Part shown: one piece after another, positions 26,860 to 35,612 of the stretch
Layout of the letters: the number at the start of each line of letters is the position of its first letter
How positions within the stretch are numbered: the stretch's first letter is position 1
NCBI RefSeq assembly: GCF_000255295.1
Contig: NC_017030.1
Location: 8,530,328-8,594,327, forward strand
Source: Corallococcus coralloides DSM 2259
GTDB taxonomy: Bacteria > Myxococcota > Myxococcia > Myxococcales > Myxococcaceae
DNA: 64,000 bases
Reading direction: 5' to 3'
Position numbers and translations under genes: made by a program
The notes under the pieces: model-generated
Databases searched by the model: none
Told to the model about the DNA's origin: nothing
The model's input: the letters and a program-made list of their open reading frames with translations, nothing else

Positions 26860-28038
26860 TTAAGGGTTCACCGGCTGGGGTGCGACCTCGATGGGCGGCG
26901 CCAGCGCGTTGTTCACGACGACGGCCATGCCGTTCCTCAGCTTGAAGACGCCGCTGCTGACCACGGTCTGCCCGGGCTTCAGGCCGGACGTCACCGCGAC
27001 GTAGTCACCCCGGCGCTCCCCCAGCCGCACGAACTGCTGCCGCGCCAGCAGGGCCGTCTTGCCCGCGGCGTCCTTGCCCTCGGAGAGGGTGAACACCGAG
27101 TCACCATAGGGAGCGAAGAGCACGGCGGTGGCGGGAATGGCCACCACCTGCTCGCTGGCGTCGGAGAGCACCTCCACGCTGACGAACATGCCGGGCAGCA
27201 GCCGGCCGTCCGCGTTGGGCACGGTGGCGCGCATGCGCACGTTGCGGGAGGACAGCTCCACCTCGGGGTTGATGGTGGTGAGGTCCCCCTCCCAGGACTC
27301 GCCCGGGAAGACGTCGACGCGCAGGCGCACCTTCTGGCCCTGCTTCACCTGGGCCAGCGCCTGCTGGGGCAGCTGGAACTCCACGAGCGCGGGGGTGGAG
27401 GACTGCAGGGACGCGATGGGGTTGCCCGGGGAGACGAGCTGTCCCAGCTCCACCTGGCGGATGCCGATGCGGCCATCGAAGGGGGCCCGGATGGTCTTCT
27501 TGGCGATGAGGGACTTCAGGTGGGCCACCGTGGCGGAGGACTGGAGCGCCCGCGCGCGGACGGCATCCAGCTCCGACTGGGTGTTGGCGCCCTGGGCGTT
27601 GAGCTTCTCGGCGCGCTCGCGGGTCAGCCGCGAGAGCTCCGCGTCGGCCTCGGCGCCGGCCAGCTGGGCCTGCTCGCTGGAGGTGTCGAGCTGGACGAGC
27701 ACCTGGCCCTTCTTCACCGAAGCGCCGTTCTCGAAGCGGATGTCGTTGACGACGCCCGGCAGCTCCGCGCTCAGGGTCACGCCCCGGAGCGCCAGCACGG
27801 TGCCGACAGCGCTCCGGGTCCCCTGCCAGCCGAAGGACTCCGCCTGGGCGGACGTGACGGACTCCGGCGGCTGCACGAAGGTCTCGCCGGCGCTGATCAT
27901 CGAGACGATCTGGCCCGCCTTGACGGCGGCGAGCCCCGCGAAGATTCCGAGCAGGAGCAGCACGCCGATGATCCACCGCTTGAGGCGGCTGGCTCGGGGC
28001 GGTGAGGCGGGAGGCACTTCAGGAGCAGAGGCATGCAT
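26860..28038 (-). CDS. RND efflux periplasmic adaptor (membrane-fusion protein)
   Basis: About 392 residues. An N-terminal anchor helix (WIIGVLLLLGIFAGLAAV) is followed by the lipoyl half-motifs (LSAELPGVVNDIRFENGASVKKGQVLVQLD and TIRAPFDGRIGIRQVELGQLVSPG), a helical hairpin between them, and beta-barrel and membrane-proximal domains. ATG 28038 is preferred; a GTG at 28050 adds four residues. It links the pump at 23730-26837 to an outer-membrane channel. First gene of the two-gene operon; no local regulator gene is adjacent. Confidence 0.93.
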   Translation of the reverse strand: MHASAPEVPPASPPRASRLKRWIIGVLLLLGIFAGLAAVKAGQIVSMISAGETFVQPPESVTSAQAESFGWQGTRSAVGTVLALRGVTLSAELPGVVNDIRFENGASVKKGQVLVQLDTSSEQAQLAGAEADAELSRLTRERAEKLNAQGANTQSELDAVRARALQSSATVAHLKSLIAKKTIRAPFDGRIGIRQVELGQLVSPGNPIASLQSSTPALVEFQLPQQALAQVKQGQKVRLRVDVFPGESWEGDLTTINPEVELSSRNVRMRATVPNADGRLLPGMFVSVEVLSDASEQVVAIPATAVLFAPYGDSVFTLSEGKDAAGKTALLARQQFVRLGERRGDYVAVTSGLKPGQTVVSSGVFKLRNGMAVVVNNALAPPIEVAPQPVNP

Positions 28039-28339
28039 CGTGGCACCCACGGGCTGACGGGAGCAGCCGTGTCAGGGAATGCGCCGCCCTCTAGCCGAAC
28101 CTTCGTGCGTTTGCGCCCTTGAAAATCTGTTCAGGTTGTGACCACTCCCTGGGTTGGCCTGACGCGCATTTTTTCGTGCGGGCACGTGACGACGTCGTTA
28201 CTGGCGCGCTCCCTGACACTTTGGGGAGGGTAGTGCGGAGCACCACGTTCCAGAAGAATGGCTCTCCCGTACGATTTGCCCGCCAATGCTTTCCGGCTGA
28301 GCCCGCGCAGCGCGACTGGGAACTCAAGAGGAGGCAGTC
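28039..28339. other. Divergent intergenic region
   Basis: About 300 bp between the efflux operon and the lipoprotein trio, transcribed away from each other. Part of it (28100-28200) is less GC-rich than its surroundings. Both promoters should lie here, but I cannot identify a regulator site or a clear -35/-10 pair. Short open frames look spurious. Confidence 0.35.
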
Positions 28340-29932
28340 ATGCATGGTCATTCGGTCGAGAGAGTGCGCGATGAAATCGCAAGCACGAGGAGGCCGTGGC
28401 CCGTCCTGCTCGCTGCGCTCTTGATGGGCGCCACGGGCTGCCACCATGCCGGACGGCACGCGGTGGCGCAGCAGATGCAGGCATCATTCAAGGAGGCCCG
28501 CCTGAGCGAATCGCTCAATGACGAGCGGGAACTGTCTCAGAAGATGCTTGATTTGGAACTGGCCGCCGTACGGCGCTCCGTGGACGTCGAGCGCGACAAT
28601 GCCCTCACGCTGATCCTGGGGCAGCCACTGGCAGGTGGCGGAGGCAACAGCGAGTGCAGTCCCAGGTGGAGCGGCGGGAAGGCGGGCAGCCTGCTGTGCG
28701 ACATCGACTTTCGCATTGAGCGGCTCCTGTCGGTCCAGAACCAATGCCTCATGGGTTCGACTGACGGAGTGGCCTGCGCCGAAGCACCCGTGCTCGGCCA
28801 GGTTCAAGCCTATGTGGCATTCCAGAACAAGAAGGAGCGCAATGAGGCCTCGCTCAAGGAGCTGGGGCGGATGATCAACCTCATGCGCAAGTCGCAAGGG
28901 CTCTCCGCGCTGCCATTGACGTGTTCGACGAGCGGGCTCGAAGCACTCAAGGCCCCCCTCTCCAAGGCGAGCCCCGGGGAGGCTGGAATCGCCATGGCTC
29001 AAGTCTATGTCACCGACTGCACCGATTCGCTCGCCGCCCAGCCACCGCGGATAGACACCGGCCTCATCCCGGACGCGCAGCGTGAGCTCGATGCGCTCTC
29101 CACGGACTTGGATCAATCCTCCACGAACGCGAAGACAGCCGGGCAGGAGTTCGACGCGGCCCTCGCTGCTTACGATGAAGCGGTGTCCAAGGGGAGCGAC
29201 GTCAAGGCGGCCTTGGAGAGCTTGAAGACGAAGCTCGATCTGCTTGGCTCCGCCAAGGGCAACGCACACCTCCCCGAAAAAGCCGCCGAGGCCGCTGCGC
29301 GGTACGACGCAGTGGTCCTCGCCATCAACCACATCCTCGAAGGCAAGCCGGGGGACACGAGCGGTATCGAGCAGGTATTGGTGACGGCGATCGACATCGA
29401 CAAGCTCGCGAAAGCGGAGAGGCTGCCCGTCCTGCTGCTTGAAGCGGAGCGACTGCGGGGCCAGGCAGAAGCAGCCAATGCCCGCCTGACGCATGCGGAG
29501 CGGCAGCGCACCCTGCTTCGGACGCGCATCGAGGCGCTTCGGGATGAGCTCCGCCTGCTCCTGGAGGCGCGGCGGATTGCGACGGGCCCCGCACGTGCCT
29601 GTGCCACGGCCAAACCCTCCTTGATGGAGTCACTCCAAGAGGCGAGTGGCACTTGCAAGATCGACCTCGCGACCGCGCTCATTCACTACGGGAACTCATG
29701 GTCCATCGGGGAGCGACGGGCACGTATCGCCCTGGTCCAGCTCAACGGTGACCTCCATCAGCAGGCGCTCGATCTCTCCGCGGTTGCCCTCAGGCAGTGG
29801 GAGAACGTCCTGGCGGTCCCCATCAATGCCGTGGTGGAGCGGCATGCCGGCGGCGTGAAACCCGAGGACCTGGCGCGCCTCCTCGTGGAGATCGCAGGTT
29901 TCACCGCTGTGGGCCTCGCCACCGCGCTGTAA
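28340..29932 (+). CDS. Large coiled-coil lipoprotein, unknown function
   Basis: A 530-residue predicted lipoprotein: basic N-terminus, hydrophobic WPVLLAALLMGATGC with lipobox, then mostly long amphipathic helices (RQRTLLRTRIEALRDELRLLLEARR). Six or more cysteines are scattered through the first half, unlike the other two proteins of the trio. ATG 28340 follows AGAGGAGGCA. It begins a run of three genes spaced 22 and 54 bp apart. I do not recognise the family. A scaffold or envelope-stress role is only a guess from its shape. Confidence 0.7.
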   Translation: MHGHSVERVRDEIASTRRPWPVLLAALLMGATGCHHAGRHAVAQQMQASFKEARLSESLNDERELSQKMLDLELAAVRRSVDVERDNALTLILGQPLAGGGGNSECSPRWSGGKAGSLLCDIDFRIERLLSVQNQCLMGSTDGVACAEAPVLGQVQAYVAFQNKKERNEASLKELGRMINLMRKSQGLSALPLTCSTSGLEALKAPLSKASPGEAGIAMAQVYVTDCTDSLAAQPPRIDTGLIPDAQRELDALSTDLDQSSTNAKTAGQEFDAALAAYDEAVSKGSDVKAALESLKTKLDLLGSAKGNAHLPEKAAEAAARYDAVVLAINHILEGKPGDTSGIEQVLVTAIDIDKLAKAERLPVLLLEAERLRGQAEAANARLTHAERQRTLLRTRIEALRDELRLLLEARRIATGPARACATAKPSLMESLQEASGTCKIDLATALIHYGNSWSIGERRARIALVQLNGDLHQQALDLSAVALRQWENVLAVPINAVVERHAGGVKPEDLARLLVEIAGFTAVGLATAL

Positions 29933-29954
29933 CCCCTCACCCAAGGATGGGACG

Positions 29955-30548
29955 ATGATCGGCACTCGATGGATGTGGGTCGGATGCACCCTGGTGGTGA
30001 TGGGCTGCGGTGGCGTAGGGCCCGAGGTCCGCATCGCCGGGACCGTCGAAGTGTTCCAGAAGAGCGAGCAGGACTTCATCGACATGCGGCGGGAGGTCGT
30101 GCGTGCGCGGCAGGCGCTGATGAACGCCCAGGAGGCGGCGGACGCCCGACTCCGGGCGGAGGTCGACCAGCGCATCGCTGCGTACAAGGTGGCGGGCGAC
30201 GAGAAGCGCCAGAAGGTGTTCGCGGAACTCCTGGCCGCGACGAACACCGCCGCGGAGGTGAGCGATGCGCTCGACAAGCAAGCGGAGCAACACCGGATGC
30301 TCCTCGCCGAAGCGAACACGAAAGTGGCCATCCGCCAGGAAAAGCTGAACGAGGTGGTCGCGAAGCTGTCGGCGCTGGGGCAGGAGCAGTCCATCGCCGA
30401 GCAGGCGAAGTTCATGGCCGACTACCTGTCGAAGACGCAGGGGGAGTTCAAGAAGCTCAAGGAAGACGCGGAGGCGGCGCTCACCCAGGAGAGACAGCAG
30501 ACAGAAGCCCTGAAGGACGCGAGCGCCCCTCTCACGCAGTCCCAATGA
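29955..30548 (+). CDS. Coiled-coil lipoprotein
   Basis: A 197-residue lipoprotein (signal ending VVMGCGG) whose mature part is almost entirely one helical rod with many Gln, Glu, Lys and Ala residues (QALMNAQEAADARLRAEVDQRIAAYK; QEKLNEVVAKLSALGQEQ). No enzymatic motif. It follows the 530-residue lipoprotein by 22 bp and probably forms a complex with it. Homology to known families is not apparent to me. Confidence 0.7.
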   Translation: MIGTRWMWVGCTLVVMGCGGVGPEVRIAGTVEVFQKSEQDFIDMRREVVRARQALMNAQEAADARLRAEVDQRIAAYKVAGDEKRQKVFAELLAATNTAAEVSDALDKQAEQHRMLLAEANTKVAIRQEKLNEVVAKLSALGQEQSIAEQAKFMADYLSKTQGEFKKLKEDAEAALTQERQQTEALKDASAPLTQSQ

Positions 30549-30602
30549 CGTGCTTCGCGCATGGAACGACAGGGGTGTACCTACGACGAGGGAGGTGAGG
30601 TC

Positions 30603-30953
30603 ATGACAGTCAACGAGAAGCTCAATGAGCTGGGGATGGCGTGGATCCGCATCTACAAAGCGGTGAATCTGCTGGCGGATCGGATCGATGACGCCGATGT
30701 CACGGAGGACGAGCGCGTGATGATCGCCTTGCGCTTTCCAACGCTGCGCGCGGACCGCGATGCGATACAGGCGCGCATCGTGGCGCTCACCGCGAACGCC
30801 AGCACGCTGGGGCTCGTGAGTGATGACACCTTTCAACAGATGAAAAACGTCGTCGCGCAACTGCAATCCGTCACGACCCAGCAGGCCACCGTGACGAGGC
30901 TGCTGAGCGCGGCGACGGACGCGGCGGCGGCGGCGCGCTCGATCGCCGGCTGA
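30603..30953 (+). CDS. Small helical protein, third gene of lipoprotein trio
   Basis: A 116-residue cytosolic-looking helical protein (NEKLNELGMAWIRIYKAVNLLADRIDD; later QMKNVVAQLQSVTTQQATVTRLL). ATG 30603 is fixed by an excellent GAGGGAGGTGAGG site; the open frame from 30561 is not used. With no signal peptide it would be the cytosolic or secreted partner of the two lipoproteins encoded just upstream. Unknown function. Confidence 0.65.
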   Translation: MTVNEKLNELGMAWIRIYKAVNLLADRIDDADVTEDERVMIALRFPTLRADRDAIQARIVALTANASTLGLVSDDTFQQMKNVVAQLQSVTTQQATVTRLLSAATDAAAAARSIAG

Positions 30954-31359
30954 TGCAGCCGCGGCGCGACACGGCGCGCACCAGGGCTTCTGGACAACGG
31001 CGTCCCAGTGGTGGCTGGCACTGAGCCCGAGGCCACTGGGGCTCCCCCAAGCAGGCGGGGAGGCATGCCGCGTGAGCGCAGGTTCTCAGGAGTGTTGCCA
31101 CCGAGCGCCCGGAGCCATCGCGCATCGTACGTTCGTCCAGGCGCAGGCTCAGGGCGGACACAGAGAAACAACCGTGAGACACAACCCGTCTCACCCGGGC
31201 GCGCTATTCCCCTGCCGCCGCTGTGAAACGGGTTCGCCACTTCGCCTGCTCCACGACCAACGCACGCCGCCGTCCAGGCGGACCCCGGCTGATTGCATAG
31301 CTTCATGTGCAGTCGTTCAACGGCACACATGAACCCATCACACCGGGGGAGGTTGCGAC
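30954..31359 (+). other. Intergenic region with a small inverted repeat
   Basis: A 406-bp gap. The only structure I see is a 7-bp inverted repeat GTGAGAC / GTCTCAC at 31174-31194 with a 7-base loop, which could be an operator or a weak hairpin. Short open frames are GC-rich shadows without ribosome sites. The promoter of the membrane-stress operon presumably lies near its right end. Confidence 0.35.
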
Positions 31360-31791
31360 ATGGGCAGCATCATCGAGGAAGAGGGCCTGAAGAATCCCAG
31401 CTTCTACAGTGAGAGCCAGTCCGCATCGGGAGGCGGCAGTGAGCGGGTGGGGCTGAAGCAGGAGGGCAAGGAGCAGGTGAAGCGCATCGGCGGTATCACC
31501 CGTCAGCGCGCCTTCTCCCAGGTGGACTCCCGCAAGGGCGTCCTGGTGGAGAGCCTCAACGGCTTCGCGAAGCAGCTGGAGTCCATCTCCGGTCAGGGGG
31601 ACACGCAGCTTCCCCAGCAGCTCATCGGCAGCGCCGTGGGCTTCGTGCGCAAGGCGTCCGACACCCTGGAACAGAACTCGACGGAAGAGCTGCTGCGCCA
31701 GGCGCAGACGCGGATGCGCGAGCGCCCGGGCGTGGCGCTGGCGGGGTGCGCACTGCTCGGCTTCGTCGCCGCGCGATTCCTCAAGGCGTGA
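31360..31791 (+). CDS. Membrane-anchored YqjD/DUF883-like protein
   Basis: A 143-residue protein with a hydrophilic body and a single C-terminal membrane helix (RPGVALAGCALLGFVAARFLKA). The arrangement of an amphipathic region followed by RERPGVALAGC resembles ElaB/YqjD/DUF883 proteins that anchor to the inner membrane in stationary phase. ATG 31360 follows GGGGGAGGTTG. First of three closely spaced genes. Confidence 0.72.
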   Translation: MGSIIEEEGLKNPSFYSESQSASGGGSERVGLKQEGKEQVKRIGGITRQRAFSQVDSRKGVLVESLNGFAKQLESISGQGDTQLPQQLIGSAVGFVRKASDTLEQNSTEELLRQAQTRMRERPGVALAGCALLGFVAARFLKA

Positions 31792-31802
31792 GGGGGATGG
31801 AC

Positions 31803-32312
31803 ATGGATCCCTCATCCTCACGCGCTCGCGGTCAATACATGGGGCTGGACGCGGACGACGTCCGGGCCCGCCCCCAGTCGGACGGTTTCCGTGACACGGA
31901 CTCGCTGGGCGAGCAATCGCTTGGCGAGATCGTGTCCGAGTTCCTCGAGCAGGGCCGGCACCTGCTGCGGGCGGAGTTCACGCTCGCGCGCACGGAGATG
32001 CGCTCCGAGGCCAAGAAGGCCGCGGCGGGCGGCGGCATGCTCGCGGCGGGAGGCGTGGTGCTCTTCCTGGGCGCCATGGCGCTGGTGGCCTTCCTGGTCA
32101 TCGCGCTCGCGCAGGTGATGCCGCTGTGGGCCAGCGCGCTGCTGGTGACCGTGCTGCTCATCGCCGCGGGGGCGGGCATCGCCGCCGTGGCAGCGAAACG
32201 ACTCAAGGCGGTCCACGCACCGCGCAAGACCATCCAGACCCTCAAGGAGGACAGCCAATGGGCGAGCACGACGATGCGCTCCGCGAAATCGCAGATGCAC
32301 GGGCACGCATGA
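31803..32312 (+). CDS. Phage-holin-like superfamily membrane protein (DUF1469)
   Basis: A 169-residue protein of the holin-3_6/DUF1469 family found widely outside phages. LGEIVSEFLEQGRHLLRAEFTLARTEMRSEAKKAA is the conserved amphipathic entry, followed by two membrane helices (GGGMLAAGGVVLFLGAMALVAFLVIAL and WASALLVTVLLIAAGAGIAAVA). ATG 31803 has an AGGGGG site at proper distance; ATG 31797 would not. It lies between a YqjD-like and a DUF3618-like gene, a common trio in proteobacteria linked to envelope stress, not phage. Confidence 0.85.
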   Translation: MDPSSSRARGQYMGLDADDVRARPQSDGFRDTDSLGEQSLGEIVSEFLEQGRHLLRAEFTLARTEMRSEAKKAAAGGGMLAAGGVVLFLGAMALVAFLVIALAQVMPLWASALLVTVLLIAAGAGIAAVAAKRLKAVHAPRKTIQTLKEDSQWASTTMRSAKSQMHGHA

Positions 32313-33301
32313 GCGTGCTGGCGGATGAGCTCGGCCGCCGCGCGAATCCCGAGCTGCTGAAGGCCCGCGCGAAGGAGTTCGCGCTCGAGAAGAAGGAAGA
32401 GGTGACGGAGCACGCGAAGCAGCTCGCCGCGGAGAAGCGCGAGGAGCTGAAACAGCAGGCCCGCGAGAAGGTGCTCGACTGGAAATCACACGCCAAGGAG
32501 ACAGCGATGCGCAAGACGTATGAATGGACGGATGAGGCCACCCACACGCCCCGGGGACTGGGGCTGCTGGGCGCGCTGCTCGGGGCCGGGGTCGGCTCCA
32601 TGTTGATGAAGCGGGCATTCCGCTCGCGCATCGAGGAGCGCGAGTACCGCGTCCGCGAGTATGAGCGGGTTCCGGTGGGTCCCGGCCGCGAGCGCATCCC
32701 CCTGTACGAGGCCGAGCGCGAGTACTACGGCGCCTACGGTTCGGGCCGGGTCATCCCCGTCGAGGGCTACAACACCCGCGAGGAGTCCAGCCGGGACGAG
32801 GGCATGCACCTCAAGGACCGCGCGAGCGAAGCGCTGCACATGGCGAAGGAGACCGTGGGGAGCACCACGGAGAACGTGAAGGACCGGGTGAGCAGCGCCG
32901 CGGACACCGTGCGCGGCCGGGTCCACGACGCGGCGGACACCGTGCGAAGCCAGGCCTCGCACCTGCGCGAGCGCGTGCCGTCACCCCAGGCGATCCGGGG
33001 ACGCACCTCGCAGTGGTACGACCGGGCCCTCGAGGAGCAGCCCCTGGCACTCGCGCTCGGCGCGGTGGCCCTGGGCATGATGGCCGCGAGCCTGCTGCCG
33101 GTGACGGACAAGGAGCGCCAGCTCCTGGAGCCCGCCAAGCGCCGCGCACAGGAAGGACTGGCCCAGCTGGGAGACCAGGTGAGCCAGAAGCTGGAGGGCA
33201 GCGAAGAGGACACGTCCAGCGCTGAAACCATCTCCATGGGCGCGAGCGGCGGAATCCCTCCGCTGCCGCCGCTGGAGCAGATTGCCCCGAAGGTGCACTG
33301 A
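32258..33301 (+). CDS. DUF3618-like membrane protein with extended C-terminal half
   Basis: A 347-residue protein overlapping the holin-like gene by 55 bp, with AAGGAGG before ATG 32258. The N-terminus (DALREIADARARMSVLADELGRR) is DUF3618-like, followed by a charged helix, a short membrane segment (GLLGALLGAGVGSMLM) and, after a Tyr/Arg/Glu-rich linker, repeats of the LEA/apolipoprotein kind (VKDRVSSAADTVRGRVHDAADTVRSQA) and a second hydrophobic segment (ALALGAVALGMMAASLL). Likely an inner-membrane protein with an amphipathic domain for envelope or osmotic stress. Confidence 0.75.
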   Translation: MGEHDDALREIADARARMSVLADELGRRANPELLKARAKEFALEKKEEVTEHAKQLAAEKREELKQQAREKVLDWKSHAKETAMRKTYEWTDEATHTPRGLGLLGALLGAGVGSMLMKRAFRSRIEEREYRVREYERVPVGPGRERIPLYEAEREYYGAYGSGRVIPVEGYNTREESSRDEGMHLKDRASEALHMAKETVGSTTENVKDRVSSAADTVRGRVHDAADTVRSQASHLRERVPSPQAIRGRTSQWYDRALEEQPLALALGAVALGMMAASLLPVTDKERQLLEPAKRRAQEGLAQLGDQVSQKLEGSEEDTSSAETISMGASGGIPPLPPLEQIAPKVH

Positions 33302-33315
33302 GCCATTGAAGCGGA

Positions 33316-33354
33316 GGGAATCCCGGGCCATGGACTCATGAGCCCGGGATTCCC
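33316..33354 (+). terminator. Strong hairpin terminator of the membrane-stress operon
   Basis: A 13-bp perfect stem (GGGAATCCCGGGC / GCCCGGGATTCCC) with a 13-base loop begins 15 bases after the last stop of the operon. No long T-run follows, only TACTTGT, so termination may be partly factor-assisted. Confidence 0.7.
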
Positions 33355-33572
33355 GTACTTGTAGCGAGCCAGGGACACGCACTCCGTGAAACAACGAAAC
33401 ATGGTGGTGTATCAGCGGACATTTCCGCACTCACCGACTAGGTCTACCTGACATTAATTTCTCGTTTTGTTGGAAGATGCAGCTCAAACCCTCTACAACA
33501 GCGACAGTCCACCCGGTGGTCCCGCGGTGGGACCGGGAGCTGGGCTGATCCACGCCAAGAGGGGCGACGAAC

Positions 33573-34340
33573 ATGTTCAAGAAGGCTGCTGTCGTCGTGG
33601 TGAGCTGCGGTGCGTTGCTGACGGCCTGCGGTGGCGCTCCGCAGAGCGAGAATGAAGAGATTGTCTCCAACCTCATCGAAGCGGGTTTCCCGGCCAACGA
33701 CATCATGGTCGTCGACAACGCGGTGTACGTGGGGCGTGACGCCCACGTGAGCCTGGAGTCCTCCCGGGAGATGCTCCAGACCGACCAGCAGACCGCGGAG
33801 CAGTACCGGACGACCAACCTCGTCGGCACCAGCGTGACGAAGATCTGCGTCGTCCCCACCGCCCAGTTCAACAGCTACAGCCGGCTCAGCGCGGGGCTCG
33901 ACCTGGCCATCGAGAACTACAACAGCCAGGGCCTGCGCATCACCTTCGCGCGCGGCTCGGCGTCCGACTGCACCGCGACCATCTCCGCGAAGACCACGAG
34001 CGGCACCGGCGGCTCGGCTGGGTTCCCCAAGGGCGGCAAGCCCTACGGCACCATCAACATCGGCACCGGCCTGCAGAGCTACAGCGTTGACGTGAACGAG
34101 CACGTCATCACCCACGAGTTGGGCCACACCATCGGCTTCCGCCACTCGGACTACTACGACCGGTCCATCAGCTGCGGCTCCGGTGGCAACGAGGGCGCGT
34201 CCAACGTGGGCGCCATCCACATCCCCGGAACGCCGACCACGGCCACGCGGGGCGGCTCGGTGATGAACTCCTGCTTCGGCTCGAACGAAAGCGGCGAGTG
34301 GACCAGCTCCGACCGCACGGCGCTGGACTACCTCTACTGA
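33573..34340 (+). CDS. M57-family (HEIGH-type) metalloprotease lipoprotein
   Basis: A 255-residue secreted protease of the M57 family, whose type member is a myxobacterial enzyme. The signal ends in LLTACGG (lipobox). The zinc site reads HELGHTIGFRHSDY with H181, E182, H185 and H191. A prodomain-like first 70 residues (VDNAVYVGRDAHVSLESSREML) precedes the catalytic part, and VMNSCFG supplies a Met-turn-like element. It is a single gene with no adjacent inhibitor. Confidence 0.9.
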   Translation: MFKKAAVVVVSCGALLTACGGAPQSENEEIVSNLIEAGFPANDIMVVDNAVYVGRDAHVSLESSREMLQTDQQTAEQYRTTNLVGTSVTKICVVPTAQFNSYSRLSAGLDLAIENYNSQGLRITFARGSASDCTATISAKTTSGTGGSAGFPKGGKPYGTINIGTGLQSYSVDVNEHVITHELGHTIGFRHSDYYDRSISCGSGGNEGASNVGAIHIPGTPTTATRGGSVMNSCFGSNESGEWTSSDRTALDYLY

Positions 34341-34443
34341 GTGCTGGCTCGCCGCGGGAACTTCACCCCGCGCGCGAGTGCATTGCAGCCCCAATCCAGG
34401 GATGCTTCCGCGCGTCCGCCCCGCCCTGGGGCGGACGCCTGGG

Positions 34444-35001
34444 ATGGGTGCCGCGTTGAGTGAAGAGATCGTCTACCGCCATGCCATCGAGGGGCTCTTC
34501 CTGCGCTCCGTGGGCACGAGCCTCACGCCGGAGCTCAAGGCGCAGCTGCGGGCCATTGGCCTGGACCTGGACGAGAAGATTCCCCACCACACGCCCCGCC
34601 ACGTCTTCGCGGAGGCCCTGGGCATCACCGCGCGCTACCTGTACCCGGGCGTGGACGCGAATGAAGGCTACCGGCGGCTGGGCATGGCCGTCATCAAGGG
34701 CCTGGAGCACACGCTGCTGGGCAAGGCGCTCGTGTCCTTGTGGCCCATCTTCGGGCCCGACCGGGTGCTCTCCCGCATGCAGGAGAGCTTCGCCACGGTG
34801 AACAACTACCTGAAGACCGAGCTCATCACCCACGGCCGCGCGAACCACACCATCAAGGTGAGCGAGTGCAACGGCAATCCGGGCTACCACATGGGCATCA
34901 TCGAAGCGGGGCTGACCCGGGCCGGCGCGAAGAACATCCGCGTGGAGCCTTTCGACTTCAACGGCCGCGGCTGCTCCTACCGCGTGCGCTGGGATTCATA
35001 A
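34444..35001 (+). CDS. DUF2378 (TIGR02265) myxobacterial protein
   Basis: A 185-residue protein of DUF2378, a family known almost only from Myxococcales. Diagnostic elements are EEIVYRHAIEGLFLR, a GLDLDEKIPHHTPRHVFAEALGITARYLYP middle, YRRLGMAVIKGLEHTLLGKAL, and the C-terminal PGYHMGIIEAGLTRAGAKNIRV ending in CSYRVRWDS. ATG 34444 gives the family N-terminus; upstream in-frame ATGs at 34402 and GTG at 34378 are less likely. A vestige of the same C-terminus lies 550 bp downstream. Function unknown. Confidence 0.88.
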   Translation: MGAALSEEIVYRHAIEGLFLRSVGTSLTPELKAQLRAIGLDLDEKIPHHTPRHVFAEALGITARYLYPGVDANEGYRRLGMAVIKGLEHTLLGKALVSLWPIFGPDRVLSRMQESFATVNNYLKTELITHGRANHTIKVSECNGNPGYHMGIIEAGLTRAGAKNIRVEPFDFNGRGCSYRVRWDS

Positions 35002-35043
35002 GCAAGGTCCTTCCAGCACCGCCTCTCATGGCAGACTGCGACC

Positions 35044-35550
35044 ATGACCCGCTCTTCTTCTTTCGCAGTCGCCGCGGCACTGAGTCTGGTGTGGGTGTCC
35101 ACGGCGTGCACGGCCCCTGACCACGCCCGGAACGAGCAGGACCTGCGCCAGTTGGTGAAGGCGCAGACCGAGGCCTGGAACGCCCACGACGCGACGGCAT
35201 GGACGCAGGACTTCACGGACGACGCCGACTTCATCAACATCGTCGGCACGGTGTTCCAGGGCCGCGCGGAAATCGAGACGCGCCACGCCGCCATCTTCGC
35301 GAGCATCTTCAAGACCAGCCACGCCAAGGTCACCGTGCGCAAGATCCACTTCCCCAGCGAGGACATCGCCGTGGTGGACACGACGCACGAGGTCACCGGC
35401 CACACGGGCCTCCCTCCGGGCGTGCAGAACACCGAGGAGGGGCTGCTGCGCACGCAGATGCGGTATGTGCTCAAGCGCACCCAGAAGCAGTGGCGCATCG
35501 TCTCCGGCCAGAACACCGACGTGAAGCCGGCGCCCAAGCCTGCGCCGTAG
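35044..35550 (+). CDS. SgcJ/EcaC-like NTF2-fold lipoprotein
   Basis: A 168-residue exported NTF2-fold protein. The signal ends VWVSTACTAP, a lipobox. LRQLVKAQTEAWNAHDATAWTQDFTDDADFINIVG and RAEIETRHAAIF are the SgcJ/EcaC family pattern; the family is usually labelled oxidoreductase but most members are uncharacterised. It sits exactly between the DUF2378 gene and the DUF2378 relic, its stop only 2 bases before the relic's reading frame. Confidence 0.82.
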   Translation: MTRSSSFAVAAALSLVWVSTACTAPDHARNEQDLRQLVKAQTEAWNAHDATAWTQDFTDDADFINIVGTVFQGRAEIETRHAAIFASIFKTSHAKVTVRKIHFPSEDIAVVDTTHEVTGHTGLPPGVQNTEEGLLRTQMRYVLKRTQKQWRIVSGQNTDVKPAPKPAP

Positions 35551-35552
35551 AC

Positions 35553-35612
35553 AGTGAGTGCAACGGCAGCCCGGGCTACTCCTGCTCCTTTTGCGTGCGC
35601 TGGGATTCGTGA
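35553..35612 (+). pseudogene. Relic of a DUF2378 C-terminus
   Basis: A 60-base frame encoding SECNGSPGYSCSFCVRWDS and a stop. It matches the intact gene's SECNGNPGY at 34861 and its last residues CSYRVRWDS, with the roughly 32 codons between them deleted. Spacing and stop position are conserved. It must derive from a second copy of the DUF2378 gene, most of which is gone. The minus-strand lipoprotein gene now ends inside it. Confidence 0.75.

Noticed and set aside
23685..26945. Long plus-strand frames (577 and 351 codons) opposite the RND pump
   Set aside because: Composition is Arg/His/Gln rich with no family match and they are antisense to an intact 1035-residue pump gene.
31174..31194. 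GTGAGAC inverted repeat as a terminator
   Set aside because: Stem of only 7 bp, no T-run, and 220 bp from the nearest stop; kept only as a possible operator.
31803..32312. Holin-like gene as sign of a prophage
   Set aside because: DUF1469 proteins are common housekeeping membrane proteins, and no phage structural or lysis gene is nearby.
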